Shown: positions 1-10,379, counted from the first letter of the stretch. The stretch is 54,930 nucleotides of DNA from Vibrio furnissii CIP 102972 (GCF_000176175.1 NZ_ACZP01000009.1:1-54930); one strand, 5' to 3'. The notes: generated from the letters alone by a model not told the origin. Numbers and translations: made by a program.

Positions 1-323
1 ATTCTCCATATAGTTGAAAGAGTTACCTCTTTCGATTGCTTCCAGTGTTATTTTATATTCGTCGATACGACTGACTTGCGATCTATTTTAGCAAGTTTTT
101 ACTTTATTAAAACCCCAATGTGGAGAAAAATTGTTTCGCAACCCGCAGATAATGAAAGCGAGTGTGACAACGTCAGTGCCAGTTGAAGGCGAGGTTAGGC
201 ACATGTGCAAATTTGCCGATCGCGCCAAATGGATGCTATAACCATAAAGATAATGTGCTTTTTATTCTCTATTAATGATTTAGAATGGGCGTCATGAAAA
301 TTGAAATCCATTAAGAGGAAGCA
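1..323. other. Intergenic region upstream of grxD
   Basis: No convincing complete gene is visible in these bases. The plus strand stays open in frame 1 from the window edge to a stop near base 186, but the translation has no recognisable family and no start inside the window. In related vibrios sodB lies next to and divergent from grxD. The minus strand ends at the window edge with a purine-rich GGAG stretch that could be its ribosome binding site, but this is inference because the sodB start would be outside. Confidence 0.4.
213..242 (+). promoter_or_regulatory. Candidate grxD promoter
   Basis: TTGCCG (213-218) and TATAAC (237-242) are separated by 18 bases and lie about 80 bases upstream of the grxD start. 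This resembles a sigma-70 promoter. It is a pattern match only. Confidence 0.4.
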
Positions 324-659
324 ATGGAAACCATCGACAAAATCAAACAGCAAATTGAAGAGAACGCGATCCTTCTGTACATGAAAGGTTCACCAAAACT
401 GCCTAGCTGTGGTTTCTCTTCACAAGCAGCACAAGCTCTGATGGCTTGTGGTGAAAAATTTGCCTACGTTGATATCCTGCAAAACCCGGATATCCGTGCT
501 GAACTCCCTGTGTACGCTCAATGGCCAACCTTCCCACAACTTTGGGTAGAAGGCGAACTGATCGGCGGTTGTGACATCATCATCGAGATGTTCCAAAAAG
601 GCGAACTTCAGCCACTCATCAAAGAAGCCGCGGCTCGTTCAGCCAGCAGCGAAGAGTGA
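324..659 (+). CDS. grxD: Monothiol glutaredoxin GrxD (Grx4 family)
   Basis: Small cytosolic monothiol glutaredoxin of 111 residues, the usual length for bacterial Grx4. The single active-site motif CGFS lies near residue 29, inside the sequence LPSCGFSSQ, and the glutathione-binding TFPQLW and GGCD segments follow. Grx4 proteins bind a bridging [2Fe-2S] cluster as homodimers or with BolA-type partners and take part in iron-sulfur cluster delivery. The ATG at 324 is preceded by an AAGAGGA ribosome binding site. The gene is followed by a strong hairpin terminator at 710-742, so it is probably monocistronic. Identification is secure from the motif and the full-length similarity. Confidence 0.96.
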   Translation: METIDKIKQQIEENAILLYMKGSPKLPSCGFSSQAAQALMACGEKFAYVDILQNPDIRAELPVYAQWPTFPQLWVEGELIGGCDIIIEMFQKGELQPLIKEAAARSASSEE

Positions 660-677
660 TTCTGAATCGTCAAAATA

Positions 678-693
678 CTGTATAAAATCACAG
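678..693. promoter_or_regulatory. LexA (SOS) box upstream of topB
   Basis: The 16 bases read CTGT, eight AT-rich bases, then ACAG. This is the exact gammaproteobacterial LexA consensus framework CTGT-N8-ACAG, with flanking TA and TT that also fit. It lies 71 bases before the topB start and before the grxD terminator. A -10-like TATAAA overlaps it. Regulation by LexA is inferred from the motif. Confidence 0.65.
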
Positions 694-709
694 TTTTTCT
701 TGATTTCTT

Positions 710-742
710 AAGGCCACATTCGATAATGTGGCCTTAATTTTT
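710..742 (+). terminator. Rho-independent terminator after grxD
   Basis: A perfect 11-base stem (AAGGCCACATT with AATGTGGCCTT) around a CGAT loop is followed by AATTTTTT. It sits between grxD and topB. Because the LexA box lies upstream of it, it may also fall within the topB leader. Confidence 0.9.
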
Positions 743-764
743 TGGCCGTCAGACACTGAACGCT

Positions 765-2717
765 ATGACTCGTCTCTTCATTGCAGAAAAACCCAGCCTT
801 GGCCGTGCGATCGCCGATGCATTACCAAAACCGCACAAGAAAGATCAAGGATTTATCCGCTGCGCCAATGGCGATGTGGTGACATGGTGCATCGGTCATT
901 TGCTTGAGCAGGTGGAACCGGATGCTTACGATGAGCGTTATAAAAAGTGGAATCTGGCTGACTTACCTATTGTGCCTGAGCAGTGGCAATTGCGCGCCCG
1001 AAAATCGGCCAGCAAGCAGCTCAGCGTGGTGAAAAAACTGCTCAAAGAGGCCAATCACATCGTTCATGCCGGAGACCCGGATCGCGAAGGACAGCTGCTG
1101 GTGGACGAAGTGATCGATTACTGCAAAGTGGCGAAAAGCAAAAAAGAGTCGATGGAGCGGCTGCTGATCAGTGACTTGAACTTGCCAGCGGTGAAGCGTG
1201 CATTAACCTCGATGCGCAGCAACCGCGATTTTATTCCGCTCTCTGTGTCTGCGCTGGCGCGCTCACGAGCCGATTGGTTATACGGCATGAACATGTCGCG
1301 CGCTTACACCTTGCTCGGCCAAAAAGCGGGTTATCAGGGGGTGCTCTCGGTCGGGCGCGTGCAAACACCGGTGCTGGGGTTGGTGGTGCGCCGTGATGAA
1401 GAGATCGAAAACTTCGTGCCACGCGATTACTTCACGCTGGATGCCCTGATCCCTTATCAGGACGCCAACGGCGCGTTTGATATTCGCGCGCGCTGGAAAC
1501 CCAGTGACGCTTGCAAGCCTTGGCAGGATGAAGAGGGCCGCGTGCTCAACCGCAAACTGGTCGAGAACGTAGCCAGTCGCATTGCCGGACAACCCGCCAA
1601 AGTGGTGGAGTCGGAGCAGAACCAGACCAAGCAGTCTGCGCCGCTGCCCTATTCATTGTCGGCGTTGCAGATTGATGCGGCGAAGCGTTTTAACATGAGT
1701 GCGCAACAAGTGCTCGATACTTGCCAGTCACTGTATGAAAAACACAAACTGATTACCTATCCGCGTTCCGATTGTCGTTACCTGCCGAAAGAACATTTCG
1801 CGCAGGCGCCTTCCGTGACGGCGGCCATCGCCAATAATGCCAACGAACTGGCAGGCGCAGTGGCTAACGCCGATTTGTCGCGCAAATCCAAAGCGTGGAA
1901 CGATGCCAAAGTCGACGCGCACCATGCCATTATTCCCACGCCGAAGCAGGCCTCGGTCAATGCGCTTTCCAGCTATGAAATGAAGGTGTATCAGCTGATT
2001 GCCCGTCAGTATCTGATGCAGTTCTATCCGCCAGCGGTCTATGCCGAAGCCAAGTTGGTGTTTGATATCGCCGGCGGCACGTTTGTCGCCAAAGGGCGCC
2101 AATTGCTGTCGGCTGGCTGGAAAACCCTGACGGGTCAGAAAGAAGAACAGGAAGAGGGCGTGGATACCGTACCGCCACTACCGGTAGGAACGGTGCTGAC
2201 GTGCCGTGAAGGGGAAATTAAAGATCGTAAAACCGAGCCGCCGCGTCATTTTACTGAGGCAACGTTACTTCAGGCGATGACGGGCATTGCCCGTTTTGTG
2301 GCAGACAAAGAGCTGAAAAAAATTCTGCGTGACACCGATGGTTTGGGGACGGAAGCAACCCGTGCGGGCATTCTCGATACGCTGTTCAAGCGTCAGCTCC
2401 TCATACGCGAAGGGAAGTTGATTAAAAGCTCGGCGGCCGGGCGTGGCCTGATTCATGCGCTACCATCGGATGCAACCTATCCGGATATGACGGCGCACTG
2501 GGAGCATCAGCTGCAAGCCATGGCCGAACGTGGTCAGGCCTATCAGCCGTTTATGCAGGCGTTACAACAACGTATTGATCAACTGATGGCGCAGGTCAAA
2601 ACAGGGCCCGTACCGGAATCACTGCGTGCATTGCCGAAAGTAGAACGACCTGCGTTTAAGCGTAAACGCCGCACCAGCAGTAACCGAAGTCAGCCGAAAG
2701 GAAAAAGTCGCACCTAG
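765..2717 (+). CDS. topB: DNA topoisomerase III
   Basis: Type IA topoisomerase of 650 residues that cuts and passes single DNA strands; it resolves precatenanes and recombination intermediates in the cytoplasm. The N-terminal TOPRIM domain shows the start motif IAEKPS with Glu7 and the acidic DPDREG motif with Asp104 and Asp106. The catalytic tyrosine is Tyr332 in [12 protein letters not shown] helix carrying GTEATRA follows, and the protein ends in a very basic tail ([12 protein letters not shown] and onwards) that probably binds DNA. Length and motifs match E. coli TopB. The start has no strong ribosome binding site. The LexA box 71 bases upstream suggests DNA-damage control, which would suit a recombination topoisomerase. 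Confidence 0.96.
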   Translation: MTRLFIAEKPSLGRAIADALPKPHKKDQGFIRCANGDVVTWCIGHLLEQVEPDAYDERYKKWNLADLPIVPEQWQLRARKSASKQLSVVKKLLKEANHIVHAGDPDREGQLLVDEVIDYCKVAKSKKESMERLLISDLNLPAVKRALTSMRSNRDFIPLSVSALARSRADWLYGMNMSRAYTLLGQKAGYQGVLSVGRVQTPVLGLVVRRDEEIENFVPRDYFTLDALIPYQDANGAFDIRARWKPSDACKPWQDEEGRVLNRKLVENVASRIAGQPAKVVESEQNQTKQSAPLPYSLSALQIDAAKRFNMSAQQVLDTCQSLYEKHKLITYPRSDCRYLPKEHFAQAPSVTAAIANNANELAGAVANADLSRKSKAWNDAKVDAHHAIIPTPKQASVNALSSYEMKVYQLIARQYLMQFYPPAVYAEAKLVFDIAGGTFVAKGRQLLSAGWKTLTGQKEEQEEGVDTVPPLPVGTVLTCREGEIKDRKTEPPRHFTEATLLQAMTGIARFVADKELKKILRDTDGLGTEATRAGILDTLFKRQLLIREGKLIKSSAAGRGLIHALPSDATYPDMTAHWEHQLQAMAERGQAYQPFMQALQQRIDQLMAQVKTGPVPESLRALPKVERPAFKRKRRTSSNRSQPKGKSRT

Positions 2718-2752
2718 TGCTATCAGCGGAAGCAAACGGCAAGGCATGAAGA

Positions 2753-2785
2753 AAGGCCCACTCAGGGGAGAGTCGAGTGAGCCTT
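2753..2785. terminator. Hairpin between topB and the leftward catabolic operon
   Basis: Two convergent genes end here. AAGGC-C-CACTC (753-763 of the 2 kb line) pairs with GAGTG-A-GCCTT (775-785) with one mismatch, and the minus-strand copy continues into a short T-rich run. It probably ends the gallate dioxygenase operon and may stop topB transcripts. The U-tract is modest. Confidence 0.5.
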
Positions 2786-2792
2786 GAGCAAA

Positions 2793-4052
2793 TTATTTGC
2801 CGCCCGAGACAGAGTAGTTCATCGACACGTTACGCGATTTCTGGAACGTATCGATGTCCTCGCCGCGCATAGACGCGTAGATATGCGGATTCGGCACACC
2901 CACCACTGCGCCCAGTTTCTCCAGCAGGAAAAAACTCACGCCGTAGCGAATCATCTCAATCCACTGCTTTTCTGCCACCATGGTCTGTTCCTGTTCAGTT
3001 AAACCGAATTCTGTAAACAGAGCTTTTGGTTCTTGTTTAAAGCGCTCGCGGTGCGCAGGCTCAATCAGGCGATGCAGAAAGTCGTTCAGACGATAGGCGC
3101 GATGCGCATTCTCCAGCCCGAACGGGTAGGTGCCGGGCAGTTTTTCTACCCCCGCAATTTCATGTTGAATGTGCTGACGGTATTGCTCGGCCTGCGCGTC
3201 GCCGAAACTGTTGCCGAGATCTTCAAAGATCACCGTGGCAATGTTGGTCATCGAAGGCAGGTAGGTAGCGCTGTGCACCTTCTTCACCTTGTCGGACAGT
3301 GCGCCGCGCATGATGAGCCACATGATGACCTCTGCGCCTTCCATACCACCGAGTTCGGCGTATTCTGCCAGACGCATGTCGGCTAATGCTTCTGGCGTCT
3401 CTTCCAACATCTCCAGAAAACGCTGATCCCAATCGGTGTTGTTGAATCCGCAGCGCTCGCCATGCACCTGATGTGACAGACCGCCTGTCGCAACGATGGC
3501 TACACGTAGATCGGGATCCGGAAAACTCTCAATCGCTTTGCGCAAGCTCTTACCCAGTTTGTAACAGCGTTTGGCGTTCGGAGTGGGGAACTGCAACACG
3601 CCCACCTGAAGCGGTACGATGGTGCCTGACCAACCGCTGGCTTGCGGCGAAATCATCGACAGCGGCGAAAAGCAGCCATGGTCGAGCGGCTTTTTCTGAA
3701 ATACAGACAGATCGAACTCATCTGCGACCAGTGCGTTGGCGATGTGACGCGACAGTTCCAGATGGCCTTTGACGGCCGGGTACTGGCGTGCGCCGCCGCC
3801 CTCGTCCGCAGTGCGGTACTCATCGTCGACTCCCAGTGCAAACGGGGAGTAATGGTCGAAAAAGAACGACGTCATATGGTCATTAAAAATCATAAACAGG
3901 ACATCGATTTGCTGTTGTTCTACCCATTCCTGCACCACTTTGAAGCCGGTGAAAATGGGCTTCCAACCCGGATCGTTGTCCTTGTTGGTGTCTTTTGCAT
4001 AACCGATGGTCGGCGAATGAGAGGCGCCAATACCGCCAATAATTCTGGCCAT
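2793..4052 (-). CDS. galA: Gallate dioxygenase (fused LigB-LigA type extradiol enzyme)
   Basis: Type II extradiol ring-cleavage enzyme of 419 residues, the size of Pseudomonas GalA and Sphingobium DesB. Residues 1 to about 290 form the catalytic LigB-like domain, with His12 in GIGASH, His59 in FNDH, the GGLSHQVHGERCG segment holding the catalytic histidine, and the GAEVIMW region with the iron-ligand glutamate. Residues from about 310 onwards form a LigA-like helical domain (YRLNDFLHRL, TEFGLTEQE). The fusion and the NDHMTSFFFDHY segment are typical of gallate dioxygenases rather than protocatechuate 4,5-dioxygenase, which is encoded separately at 16118-17309. The product of gallate would be 4-oxalomesaconate directly. 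Last gene of the leftward operon, 24 bases after pobA, with an AAGGAAG ribosome binding site. Confidence 0.88.
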   Translation of the reverse strand: MARIIGGIGASHSPTIGYAKDTNKDNDPGWKPIFTGFKVVQEWVEQQQIDVLFMIFNDHMTSFFFDHYSPFALGVDDEYRTADEGGGARQYPAVKGHLELSRHIANALVADEFDLSVFQKKPLDHGCFSPLSMISPQASGWSGTIVPLQVGVLQFPTPNAKRCYKLGKSLRKAIESFPDPDLRVAIVATGGLSHQVHGERCGFNNTDWDQRFLEMLEETPEALADMRLAEYAELGGMEGAEVIMWLIMRGALSDKVKKVHSATYLPSMTNIATVIFEDLGNSFGDAQAEQYRQHIQHEIAGVEKLPGTYPFGLENAHRAYRLNDFLHRLIEPAHRERFKQEPKALFTEFGLTEQEQTMVAEKQWIEMIRYGVSFFLLEKLGAVVGVPNPHIYASMRGEDIDTFQKSRNVSMNYSVSGGK

Positions 4053-4076
4053 GTTGTATCTTCCTTGTCATCAGGG

Positions 4077-5342
<1,266 letters not shown>

Positions 5343-6635
5343 TTAGTGAGGTAACAGCGCCAGTGCCAGTGATGGAAACACGATCAGTAATCCGAGACGC
5401 ACCACGTCGGAGAGGACAAACGGAATCACGCCTTTAAAGATGTCGGTGATGTTGAGGTCTTTATCGAGCGATTTGATGACAAACACGTTCATGCCGACCG
5501 GCGGAGTGATGAGGCCTACTTCCACCGTGATGACCGCGACGATACCGAACCAGATAGGGTCAAAACCTGCCGCTTGAATCAGCGGGAAAACGACCGGCAC
5601 GGTAAGCAGCAGCATCGCAATACTGTCCATCACACAACCCAGCAGAATGAACAGCATCAGCACGGCAAACAGCACCATGTAAGGTGACAGATTGAGGCTC
5701 TGCACATAGTCGACCAGTGAGTAGGAGATACGCGATACCGACAGGAAGAAACCGAAAATTTCTGCGCCGATGATCATAAAGAAAATCATCGCCGAAATAG
5801 ACAGCGTTTCATTCACCGCATCCAGGAACATCGCCCAGGTCATGCCGCGAATCAGCGCGATGACCAGCGTCAGCGCCGCGCCAATGGCCGCCGCTTCGGT
5901 CGGCGTAAAGAAACCTGCGTAGATACCGGCAATGATAAACGCGAAGATGGCGGTAAACGGCAGCAGACCTTTCAGACCGATGAGCTTTTGCATCAATGTG
6001 GTCTTCTCGCCTGGTGTGGCTAGGTTTGGAAAAATCCATACCGTGACGGCAACGGCCAGGCAGTAGAGCGCCAAGCCCAGCAGGCCTGGAATCACGCCTG
6101 CGATGAACATGTCACCGACCGATTGCTCGGTGATCAGCGCGTACAGCAGCAGCGCAATCGACGGCGGGATCATGATGCCCAGTGTGCCGCCGGCGGCCAG
6201 TGTGCCTGTCGCCAGTGAGACGGAGTAGCCGTTGCGTTTCATTTCCGGCAGTGCGACGCGCGACATACTGGCCGCGGTTGCGAGCGAAGACCCAGAAATT
6301 GCCGAGAAAATACCGCACGAAGTGACGGCCGCCAGTGCCATGCCACCGCGCCACGAACCGAACAGCGTTTTTGCGCCATTGAACAGCTCTTGCGACATGC
6401 GGGCTTTGGAGGCAAAGACCCCCATCAGAATAAACATCGGAATCGGGCTGAAGCTGTAGTTCGAGAGCGCATCAAACGGCGCGCTGTCGAGGATCGCCAC
6501 CGCTGGTTGAAATGCGACAATCGACGCGAAGCCGACGAAGCCGGTCACCGCCATCGACAGCGCGATGGGGGCACGAAACGCGATCATGAGCAGCATGATC
6601 GCAATGCAGAGATAACCAATCATCGATGCATCCAT
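5343..6635 (-). CDS. dctM: TRAP transporter large permease, DctM family
   Basis: Twelve or so hydrophobic helices over 430 residues, the normal size of the DctM/SiaM large subunit, which forms the sodium-coupled transport path in the inner membrane. Recognisable family segments are SGSSLATAASMSRVALPEMKR near residue 115, GTLGIMIPPS near 150, FFTPTEAAAIGA near 245 and TPPVGMN near 375. It begins with a TAATG overlap with the preceding dctQ, which indicates translational coupling. It belongs to a DctPQM set inside an aromatic catabolic operon, between an aldo/keto reductase and pobA, so an aromatic acid such as 4-hydroxybenzoate, protocatechuate or gallate is the likely cargo. The substrate itself is inferred from context. 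Confidence 0.93.
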   Translation of the reverse strand: MDASMIGYLCIAIMLLMIAFRAPIALSMAVTGFVGFASIVAFQPAVAILDSAPFDALSNYSFSPIPMFILMGVFASKARMSQELFNGAKTLFGSWRGGMALAAVTSCGIFSAISGSSLATAASMSRVALPEMKRNGYSVSLATGTLAAGGTLGIMIPPSIALLLYALITEQSVGDMFIAGVIPGLLGLALYCLAVAVTVWIFPNLATPGEKTTLMQKLIGLKGLLPFTAIFAFIIAGIYAGFFTPTEAAAIGAALTLVIALIRGMTWAMFLDAVNETLSISAMIFFMIIGAEIFGFFLSVSRISYSLVDYVQSLNLSPYMVLFAVLMLFILLGCVMDSIAMLLLTVPVVFPLIQAAGFDPIWFGIVAVITVEVGLITPPVGMNVFVIKSLDKDLNITDIFKGVIPFVLSDVVRLGLLIVFPSLALALLPH

Positions 6636-7201
6636 TACAACACCTCGTTATGCTGATGGTTGGATGGAGGAGATGTCGGTGACGACATCCGTTCTATTTT
6701 AGGGTGATGGTGACGAAGCAAATCCCACGTTAAGATGAGGCAACGTAAGGTCAGCATGCTGGTGGCAAACACCATGATGCGATAAATCCATGGCATCGGA
6801 ATCATCAGATCCTGCGTGGTTTCGCCGCTCATCACTGCGCCTTCAATCGCCAAATAAAAGCGGTAGGTCATGCCCGCACCCAGCAGGGCAAATCCAAGTA
6901 GATAGAAGGATTCCAGATAGGTTTTGAAGCGGTCAGACATCTGCTCAGTAAACAAGTCGACCACCACCTGAGAGTCACCCACCGACTGCGGCAGCGTAAA
7001 CAGCACGGTAAACAGCAAGCCGTATTTAATCAGTTCCACACCACCGACGAAGGTCAACTCGATACCACCATCACTCAAACCGTAAAGCGTGCGTGTCACC
7101 ACATCGAGCAGCGTCACCAGCATCATGCCAATCAGGAACGCGCCGCTGCACACATGCATCGCTTGGGACACTCGGTTAATCAACTTCTTGAGTACCGTCA
7201 T
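6635..7201 (-). CDS. dctQ: TRAP transporter small permease, DctQ family
   Basis: A 188-residue inner-membrane protein with four predicted helices (about 16-35, 55-75, 94-115 and 135-155), which is the DctQ architecture. The C-terminal 35 residues are hydrophilic. It stabilises the large permease DctM and couples it to the periplasmic binding protein. It lies 24 bases after dctP and overlaps dctM by one base. The family is recognised by topology and position as much as by sequence, since DctQ proteins diverge fast. Confidence 0.88.
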   Translation of the reverse strand: MTVLKKLINRVSQAMHVCSGAFLIGMMLVTLLDVVTRTLYGLSDGGIELTFVGGVELIKYGLLFTVLFTLPQSVGDSQVVVDLFTEQMSDRFKTYLESFYLLGFALLGAGMTYRFYLAIEGAVMSGETTQDLMIPMPWIYRIMVFATSMLTLRCLILTWDLLRHHHPKIERMSSPTSPPSNHQHNEVL

Positions 7202-7225
7202 GAGATCACTCCTGGTGTCCAGCCG

Positions 7226-8260
7226 TTAGGCCGGATTCGCACAGTTGCCCGAAGAGAGTTCCAACGCACGTTTGTAGACCGCTTTCGCGGGTAGGCCTTT
7301 GGCTTCCAATGCGTTGAGGTAATCCTGAGTGACGGAATCGAGCACGGGTTTCCATTCGCTCTGCATCTCGCTGTCGCTCACTGTGTAAATGTTGTCACCC
7401 ATGGTCTTCGCTTCTGCCATGCCCTTGCTGTCTAGTGCATCAAATGACTCGCCAGATTTCAGTGACCAGGACATGCCGGAGTTTTTGTCGATCACCGCTT
7501 TCAGTTGTGGGTCGAGACGGTTGTAGACGTCGTTGTTCATGGTGACAACAAACGCCAGCGAGTAGAGGCCACCAATGTCGGTGTGGTTGTTCGCCAATTC
7601 ATTGATTTTGAATACGGTGGCGCCTTCCCAAGGCAGCGCGACGCCATCAATCACCCCGCGTTGCAGCGATTGGTAAGAGTCTGGGGCTGGCATGCCGACG
7701 GGCAGGGCTTTGATTTTCTCCAGTAAACTGGCTACCACGGAGGTTGGACGTCGGATGCGCAAGTTGGCTAAGTCTTCCGGTTTTTCAACTTTCTTATCCT
7801 TGGTGTGCAGCATGCCCGGGCCATGTGTGAACAGGAACAGCGGCTTGGTGTCTTTGTATTCGGATGCAATTAAGCCTTCGTTGTACAGGGTCTGAATCAC
7901 GCATGAACCTTGTACGGCAGTTTTGACCACGCCCGGCAGTTCCACCACTTGGGTCAGTGGGAAGCGGTTTGCGGTGTAGCCTTGAACGGTCGCCGTGACA
8001 TCAATGATTTGGTGGGTCACCGCATCATATTGTGCTGGCGGTTTGGCAAGCATGGAGCTGGCATAAATATCGACATTCATGCGGCCGTCAGAATCTTGTT
8101 TCACTTGATCTGCCCAAGCCTGAAAGATGTCTTTTTGCGCCGCTGAAACGGCGGGCCAGAAGTGACCAAACCGCAGGGTCACCTCTGCAGCGTGAGCGGC
8201 GTTGGCAGCCATGAGTGTACCGAGCGTGCAGGCGTAGGTTAGAGCTGTTATCTTTTTCAT
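7226..8260 (-). CDS. dctP: TRAP transporter periplasmic solute-binding protein, DctP family
   Basis: Exported substrate-binding protein with a signal peptide (KKITALTYACTLGTLMAANAAHA, cleavage near AHA|AE). The mature part begins VTLRFGHFWP, and the family signature around LRIRRPTSVVASLLEKIKALPVGMP includes the arginine that usually binds the carboxylate of the ligand. Two start codons are close together: the ATG at 8269 would add three residues, but the ATG at 8260 has a GGATG about eight bases upstream and is preferred here. The protein would bind an aromatic acid and deliver it to DctQM. Some TRAP receptors bind lignin-derived aromatic acids, which fits the operon. The ligand is inferred. 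Confidence 0.9.
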   Translation of the reverse strand: MKKITALTYACTLGTLMAANAAHAAEVTLRFGHFWPAVSAAQKDIFQAWADQVKQDSDGRMNVDIYASSMLAKPPAQYDAVTHQIIDVTATVQGYTANRFPLTQVVELPGVVKTAVQGSCVIQTLYNEGLIASEYKDTKPLFLFTHGPGMLHTKDKKVEKPEDLANLRIRRPTSVVASLLEKIKALPVGMPAPDSYQSLQRGVIDGVALPWEGATVFKINELANNHTDIGGLYSLAFVVTMNNDVYNRLDPQLKAVIDKNSGMSWSLKSGESFDALDSKGMAEAKTMGDNIYTVSDSEMQSEWKPVLDSVTQDYLNALEAKGLPAKAVYKRALELSSGNCANPA

Positions 8261-8395
8261 TGTTCGCATCCATACTTATGTTTGTGTTCACGTGATTGGC
8301 CGGGGTCAACCGGTTGTACGCGGGAGCGAGGTGCCACTCACCCCGGAACAGACAGCGTGTTCCGTGATCGCTTCCCTGCGATGATTCTGTATGTC

Positions 8396-9397
8396 TCAGA
8401 ATTCTTCAGTATCAATTTCTTGTTGTGTCGCGGCGTTGTAACGCGGGCCCGCCACATTGGCCGAATGAATCATCTCGCTCAGCGCCGACACAATCTCAGC
8501 GTTGAGCGTTTGATCACTGACGGCGATGTTCTCCTTTAAGTGATTTGGGCTTGTGGTGCCCGGAATCGAAACCAGTTCAACGGATTGGCTGTTCAGCCAG
8601 CTCAGTGACAGCTGGGCTAGGTTCATCGCCAATAAACCGGCCTGTTGCCACTCCGCAAGCTGCGCTTGCAGCCCGTCAATTAGTGCCAGGTTGTGAGCGA
8701 AATTGCGCTCATCAAAGCGGGGCATCGCGCGGCGAATGTCTTTCTCTGTGAACGCGTCGGTGCCTTTCAGCGTGCCGGTGAGCATGCCGCGGCCAAGCGG
8801 GCTGAATGCCACCAGTGTGGTGCCGAGTTCGCGGCAGGCATCGAGCAGGGCAATTTCCGGATTGCGCGTCCAGAGTGAATATTCGGACTGCACCGCGGCA
8901 ATCGGATGTACCGAGTGCGCTTTACGCAGCGTCTGCGCCGAGACCTCAGACAGGCCGATTTCGCGAATCTTACCTTCGTCCACCAAACGACTCAGCTCGC
9001 CGACGGTCTCTTCAATCGGAATGACTTTGTCCCAGCGGTGCAGGTAGTACAGATCAATCACATCGGTGTTGAGGCGGCGGAGACTCGCTTCACACTGTTG
9101 GCGAATCAGCGCCGGATCGCCGCTGATGCGTTTCACGCCCTGCGCATCCATATACATGCCACACTTACTGGCGAGCAGAAATTCGTGACGACGATGCATG
9201 ACCGCGCGGCCAAGCAACGACTCGTTGGCACCCGCGCCGTACAACGTCGCGGTATCGAGATGGTCGTAGCTTAAATCCAGCGCCTGATTGAGAAGCTGCG
9301 CTGCCTGTTTTTCCGGTGTCGCCGGACCGTAGGCATGCGAGAGATTCATACAGCCTAATCCGACGGCGCGACTGGTGAGTTGTCCGATGCGTTTCAT
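8396..9397 (-). CDS. Aldo/keto reductase
   Basis: NADPH-dependent oxidoreductase of the AKR superfamily, 333 residues, forming a TIM barrel in the cytoplasm. The catalytic tetrad is visible: Asp and Tyr in DTATLYG near residue 50, Lys in ASKCGM near 78, and His in YYLHRWD near 118; the coenzyme site IPGTTSPNHLKEN lies near 280. It resembles the AKR13/YajO-like group. It starts four bases after ligC, so it is in the same operon, but no step of the protocatechuate or gallate pathway needs it. It might reduce an aromatic aldehyde or a ring-cleavage semialdehyde. That role is a guess from position. Confidence 0.85.
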   Translation of the reverse strand: MKRIGQLTSRAVGLGCMNLSHAYGPATPEKQAAQLLNQALDLSYDHLDTATLYGAGANESLLGRAVMHRRHEFLLASKCGMYMDAQGVKRISGDPALIRQQCEASLRRLNTDVIDLYYLHRWDKVIPIEETVGELSRLVDEGKIREIGLSEVSAQTLRKAHSVHPIAAVQSEYSLWTRNPEIALLDACRELGTTLVAFSPLGRGMLTGTLKGTDAFTEKDIRRAMPRFDERNFAHNLALIDGLQAQLAEWQQAGLLAMNLAQLSLSWLNSQSVELVSIPGTTSPNHLKENIAVSDQTLNAEIVSALSEMIHSANVAGPRYNAATQQEIDTEEF

Positions 9398-9401
9398 CGC
9401 C

Positions 9402-10355
9402 TTACCCGTTGTTTTCCAGCAGCTGCTCGAGTTTGTGCAGCGTTTCCATTGCGCTCAAGCATTGCAGCACAGACGAGTTTGGCTCGCGCTTTTCACGGAT
9501 GGCGGCGATGAATTCACGGTCAATCAGTTCGATACCATTGTTGGAGACCGCAACGCCTGACAGGTCAATCGGGTTTTCGTAGCCGTCATACAGGTCGTCG
9601 TAGCGCGCCAGATAGGTGCCTTCCTCACAGATGTAACGGAAGAATGTGCCGAACGGACCGTCGTTGTTAAACGACAGCGACAGCGTACATAACGCGCCGG
9701 ATGGCACTTTCATGCCAATGCTCATGTCCATCGCGATACCGAGCTGCGGATGAACTGGCCCCTGCATGGCTTGTAGTTGGCTGGCGGATTCGCCAGTCTG
9801 GTACTGGAACAGGTCGACCGTATGGCAAGCGTGGTGCCACAGCAGGTGATCGGTCCATGTACGCGGTTCGCCTTTGGCGTTGGTGTTGGTGCGGCGGAAG
9901 AAATAAGTCTGAACATCCATTTGCTGAATGTGCAGTTCACCCGCGGCAATTTTATTGTGAATCCACTGATGGCTCGGGTTGAAGCGGCGAGTGTGACCGG
10001 CCACGGCCACCAGCCCAGTACGCTGCTGGGTTTCCACCAAACGGCGTGCGTCTTCGATGTTGTCGGCCATCGGAATCTCAACCAGTACGTGTTTACCTGC
10101 TTCGAGGCACTCAATCGCCTGACTGGCATGCAGGTGGGTTGGCGTTGCCAGAATCACGGCATCCACATTGTCGAGTTTCAGTGCTTCGCTCAGGCTGTCG
10201 CTGATCATGGCGTGTGGATATTGTTTGCCGAGCGCAGTCATTTTATCCACTTCGCTCCCCACCAACGCGGTGACCTGAACATCATCAATCTGGCTGAGCG
10301 CTTCAAGGTGTTTGGTTCCAAAAGCGCCAGAGGCACCAACGACACAAATATTCAT
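9402..10355 (-). CDS. ligC: 4-carboxy-2-hydroxymuconate-6-semialdehyde dehydrogenase
   Basis: Gfo/Idh/MocA-family oxidoreductase of 317 residues. The Rossmann motif GASGAFGTKHLEAL lies at residues 7-20, EIPMADNIEDA carries the Glu-Ile-Pro of the EKP-like position near 94, and the long block GHTRRFNPSHQWIHNK followed by MDVQTYFFRR and WTDHLLWHHACHTVDLF matches Sphingobium LigC very closely. LigC oxidises the hemiacetal form of the LigAB product to 2-pyrone-4,6-dicarboxylate with NADP+. It sits in the leftward operon although its partners ligA, ligB and ligI are in the rightward one, so both wings must be expressed for protocatechuate use. Identity is secure. Confidence 0.92.
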   Translation of the reverse strand: MNICVVGASGAFGTKHLEALSQIDDVQVTALVGSEVDKMTALGKQYPHAMISDSLSEALKLDNVDAVILATPTHLHASQAIECLEAGKHVLVEIPMADNIEDARRLVETQQRTGLVAVAGHTRRFNPSHQWIHNKIAAGELHIQQMDVQTYFFRRTNTNAKGEPRTWTDHLLWHHACHTVDLFQYQTGESASQLQAMQGPVHPQLGIAMDMSIGMKVPSGALCTLSLSFNNDGPFGTFFRYICEEGTYLARYDDLYDGYENPIDLSGVAVSNNGIELIDREFIAAIREKREPNSSVLQCLSAMETLHKLEQLLENNG

Positions 10356-10379
10356 ACTTCTTCCTTTTTATAATGTGGT

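Noticed and set aside
1..186. Open plus-strand frame from the window edge
   Set aside because: No start codon in the window, no family similarity, and the expected neighbour on this side would be divergent.
241..290. AT-rich stretch with GATAAT resembling a Fur box
   Set aside because: Only one half fits the consensus, and no matching inverted half was found.
3033..3386. Plus-strand frames opposite galA, pobA and rne
   Set aside because: They are mirror frames of well-identified genes in GC-rich coding DNA and have no family similarity.
8344..8364. CGGAACA...TGTTCCG hairpin between dctP and the aldo/keto reductase as a terminator
   Set aside because: No T-run follows on the minus strand and the genes appear to be in one operon; it may be only a processing hairpin.
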